Shown here one piece after another: positions 62,458-64,000 of a stretch of DNA of 64,000 bases (position 1 is its first letter; each line of letters starts with the position of its first letter). Location: positions 62,001-126,000 of the forward strand of contig CAVVEG010000012.1 in NCBI GenBank assembly GCA_963747255.1, given 5' to 3'. This DNA is from CAIYRG01 sp963747255 (GTDB taxonomy: Bacteria > Pseudomonadota > Alphaproteobacteria > Micropepsales > Micropepsaceae). The notes beneath the pieces are model-generated. The model worked only from the letters and a program-made list of their open reading frames with translations. It was not told the DNA's origin and did no database searches. The position numbers and the translations under genes are program-made.

Positions 62458-63877
62458 TTATTCGGCTGGACTGCGGTAACCGGAGACCTGCCACCCATCT
62501 TCAGGCTTTAACCGGCGGAAACCTAACGCCGAGGAAGCCATCAGCAAAGCAACCGTAACGAATACGATCCGGAAATCGTTGACCGTGAGCGGACCAGAGC
62601 CGGAAAGCGCGGCAAGCAGACTGGCGCTGATACCCACACCCAGGCTTTGTGCAAGTCGCTGCGCCAACGCGAAAATGCTGGTCGCTTTCGACATGTCTTC
62701 CGCCGGTACGTCGGAATAGGCAAGAGCGCCCATCCCGATCATCTGACCGGAGCGCAAAACCCCGAAAGTGAACAGATAGGCAGCGATGAATATATGGGAG
62801 GTACTGGCGCTAAACAGCGCAAACCCCGCCATCAGACAGGAGCTGAGGCCAATTCCCGCCAGGAATACGGCCCGAAACCCAAAACGCTTCACCAGGTGCG
62901 ACACCCAGACGCGCATACTCATCGCACCCGCGGTGTTCAGGAATGTCAATAATCCGGAATGGAAGGGGTCAAGGCCAAATCCAATCTGCAGCAGCAGCGG
63001 CAGTAGAAACGGCACAGTGGCAATGCCTGCCCGGATGACATTCCCCGCGATCACTGCAACTGTGAATGTCCTGCCGCGGAACATTTTGAGGTCGAGCACC
63101 GGGTTGAGCCGGCGTGACGCATAGGCGGCGTACAGGAGAAGGATTCCACCAGCGGCTATCAGAAGGGCCGCTTCGGTAAAAGGGCGCAAGAGTGCGACGG
63201 CCCAAATTCTCGATCGCGAACTGAGCTGTTCCGAGGCCGCAGGCGATGATCACAAATCCTGTTATATCGAAGGCGGACGGCCGCGGCATTCTGATATCCG
63301 GCACGAAGCGCAACGCCAGAAGAACACCCATGAACCCGATCGGGACATTGATGAAGAAATTCCAGTGCCAGGAGAAATAGGTCGTGATGAAGCCGCCAAC
63401 CAGCGGTCCCATGGTCGGGCCCAGCATTCCAGGAAGCATGTAGTAGCTCATTGCTTTCATGAGCTGGTTTTTGGGAAAGGTGCGGGTGAGAATCAGGCGG
63501 CCCACAGGCGTCATCATGGCGCCCCCGAAACCCTGCACGATGCGGCTCAACACCAGCATGGGCAGCGTGTTTGAGAGGCCACAGAACACCGATCCCAGCG
63601 TGAACAAGGCGATGGCCGAACAGAACACCTGCCTCGCGCCAAAGCGGTCTGCGATCCAGCCGCTGATCGGAATGAAAATGGCAAGGCTGATCAGATAAGA
63701 GGTGATCGCCGCACTCATTTGTGGCGGTGAAACGTGAAAACTGACCGCCATCTGTGGGAGTGAGGTCGAAATAATCGACGAATCCAGGCCGTCCATAAAA
63801 AACGCGCCGGCGATGACCGTGGGGACGATCCGCGACATCGGTTCGTCGATTTTGAGACTTCCCGCTTCCAATTCCAT
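62458..63877 (-). CDS. MFS transporter, DHA2 (EmrB/QacA) type (one indel)
   Basis: Probable 14-span drug:H+ antiporter. Motifs: FMDGLDSSIISTSLPQMAVS (motif D1), GWIADRFGARQVFCSAIALF (motif A), RIVQGFGGAMMTPVGRLILT (motif B), PGMLGPTMGPLVGGFITTYF (motif C). The second half (RPFTEAALLIAAGGILLLYA, NVIRAGIATVPFLLPLLLQI) is in another frame; the break is the CC at 63199-63200, where one C fewer joins ENLG to VALLRPF. Corrected length about 470 residues. ATG at 63877 has no strong ribosome site; 63838 is an alternative. Nothing is recognised from 63878 to the window end. Confidence 0.88.
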
Positions 63878-64000
63878 GTCCGATACAGATAAGGGTCTAT
63901 GTGCGAGCCGTCAGCAGGCGTCAAGCACTGCCGTGCTCGGGGCTTGAACGAAATGCCTGTGCGCGGCAGAAACCGCTCCAGCCTTGTGCTTCCAGGGAAA

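Noticed and set aside
1..64000. tRNA genes, rRNA genes or CRISPR arrays
   Set aside because: I looked for GTTCGAATC-type T-loops and for regularly spaced repeats; the few T-loop-like strings fall inside coding genes and no repeat-spacer pattern is present.

Overview
The window looks like an alphaproteobacterial chromosome segment, moderately GC-rich by eye, with no tRNA, rRNA or CRISPR seen. The class assignment rests on the gene order mraZ-rsmH-ftsL-ftsI-murE-murF-mraY-murD-ftsW-murG-murC-murB-ddl-ftsQ-ftsA-ftsZ-lpxC-bamD-recN-ligA, an archaeal-type class I lysyl-tRNA synthetase, an IalB-like exported protein, a bacterial ELM1-like protein and tandem TctC binding proteins. I cannot name the order or genus.

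Layout. 0-9.6 kb: housekeeping and small accessory genes (small membrane ORF, methyltransferase, argG, rlmN, IalB-like, TrmH-type methylase, class III asparaginase, small exported or membrane proteins, TPR protein, lysK). 9.7-33.5 kb: the division and cell-wall (dcw) cluster, all on the minus strand and tightly packed, mostly with 4-base ATGA/GTGA start-stop overlaps. Its promoter at about 33.5 kb carries four TGGG repeats at exact 10-base spacing, as expected for MraZ autoregulation. 33.6-34.0 kb: the RNase P RNA gene rnpB. 34.0-38.2 kb: amidase, EamA exporter, a 24-residue membrane peptide, an SGNH hydrolase and ettA. 38.39-39.44 kb: a complete IS630-type element inserted in the stop codon of an outer-membrane-protein gene, with a hairpin over the transposase start and a frameshift at an A8 run. 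40.6-54.6 kb: a divergent metabolic locus. The minus arm is GlcG/HbpS-like, 2OG oxygenase, an unknown 631-residue protein, ELM1-like, TauE and class III CoA-transferase. The plus arm is 2-hydroxyacid dehydrogenase, FAD monooxygenase, two TctC, TctA, TctB and an EutA-type reactivase with no ammonia-lyase nearby. 54.6-64 kb: a VOC protein, gltB/gltD and two MFS transporters.

How the genes work together. The dcw block covers peptidoglycan precursor synthesis from UDP-MurNAc to lipid II (murB, murC, ddl, murD, murE, murF, mraY, murG), septal synthesis (ftsW, ftsI, ftsL, ftsQ) and Z-ring formation (ftsA, ftsZ), then envelope assembly (lpxC, bamD) and DNA repair (recN, ligA). The 46.7-54.6 kb arm reads as uptake of a carboxylate by a tripartite tricarboxylate transporter plus its oxidative metabolism.

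Caution. About 22 single-base insertions or deletions, most in or next to short homopolymers, break otherwise conserved genes (ftsZ, ftsA, recN x3, murB, murG, murE, ftsI x7, rsmH, the GlcG-like gene, tctB, gltD x2 and both MFS genes). Several are essential, so sequencing or assembly error is the simplest explanation. These genes are annotated across the breaks, with the break position given in each entry.
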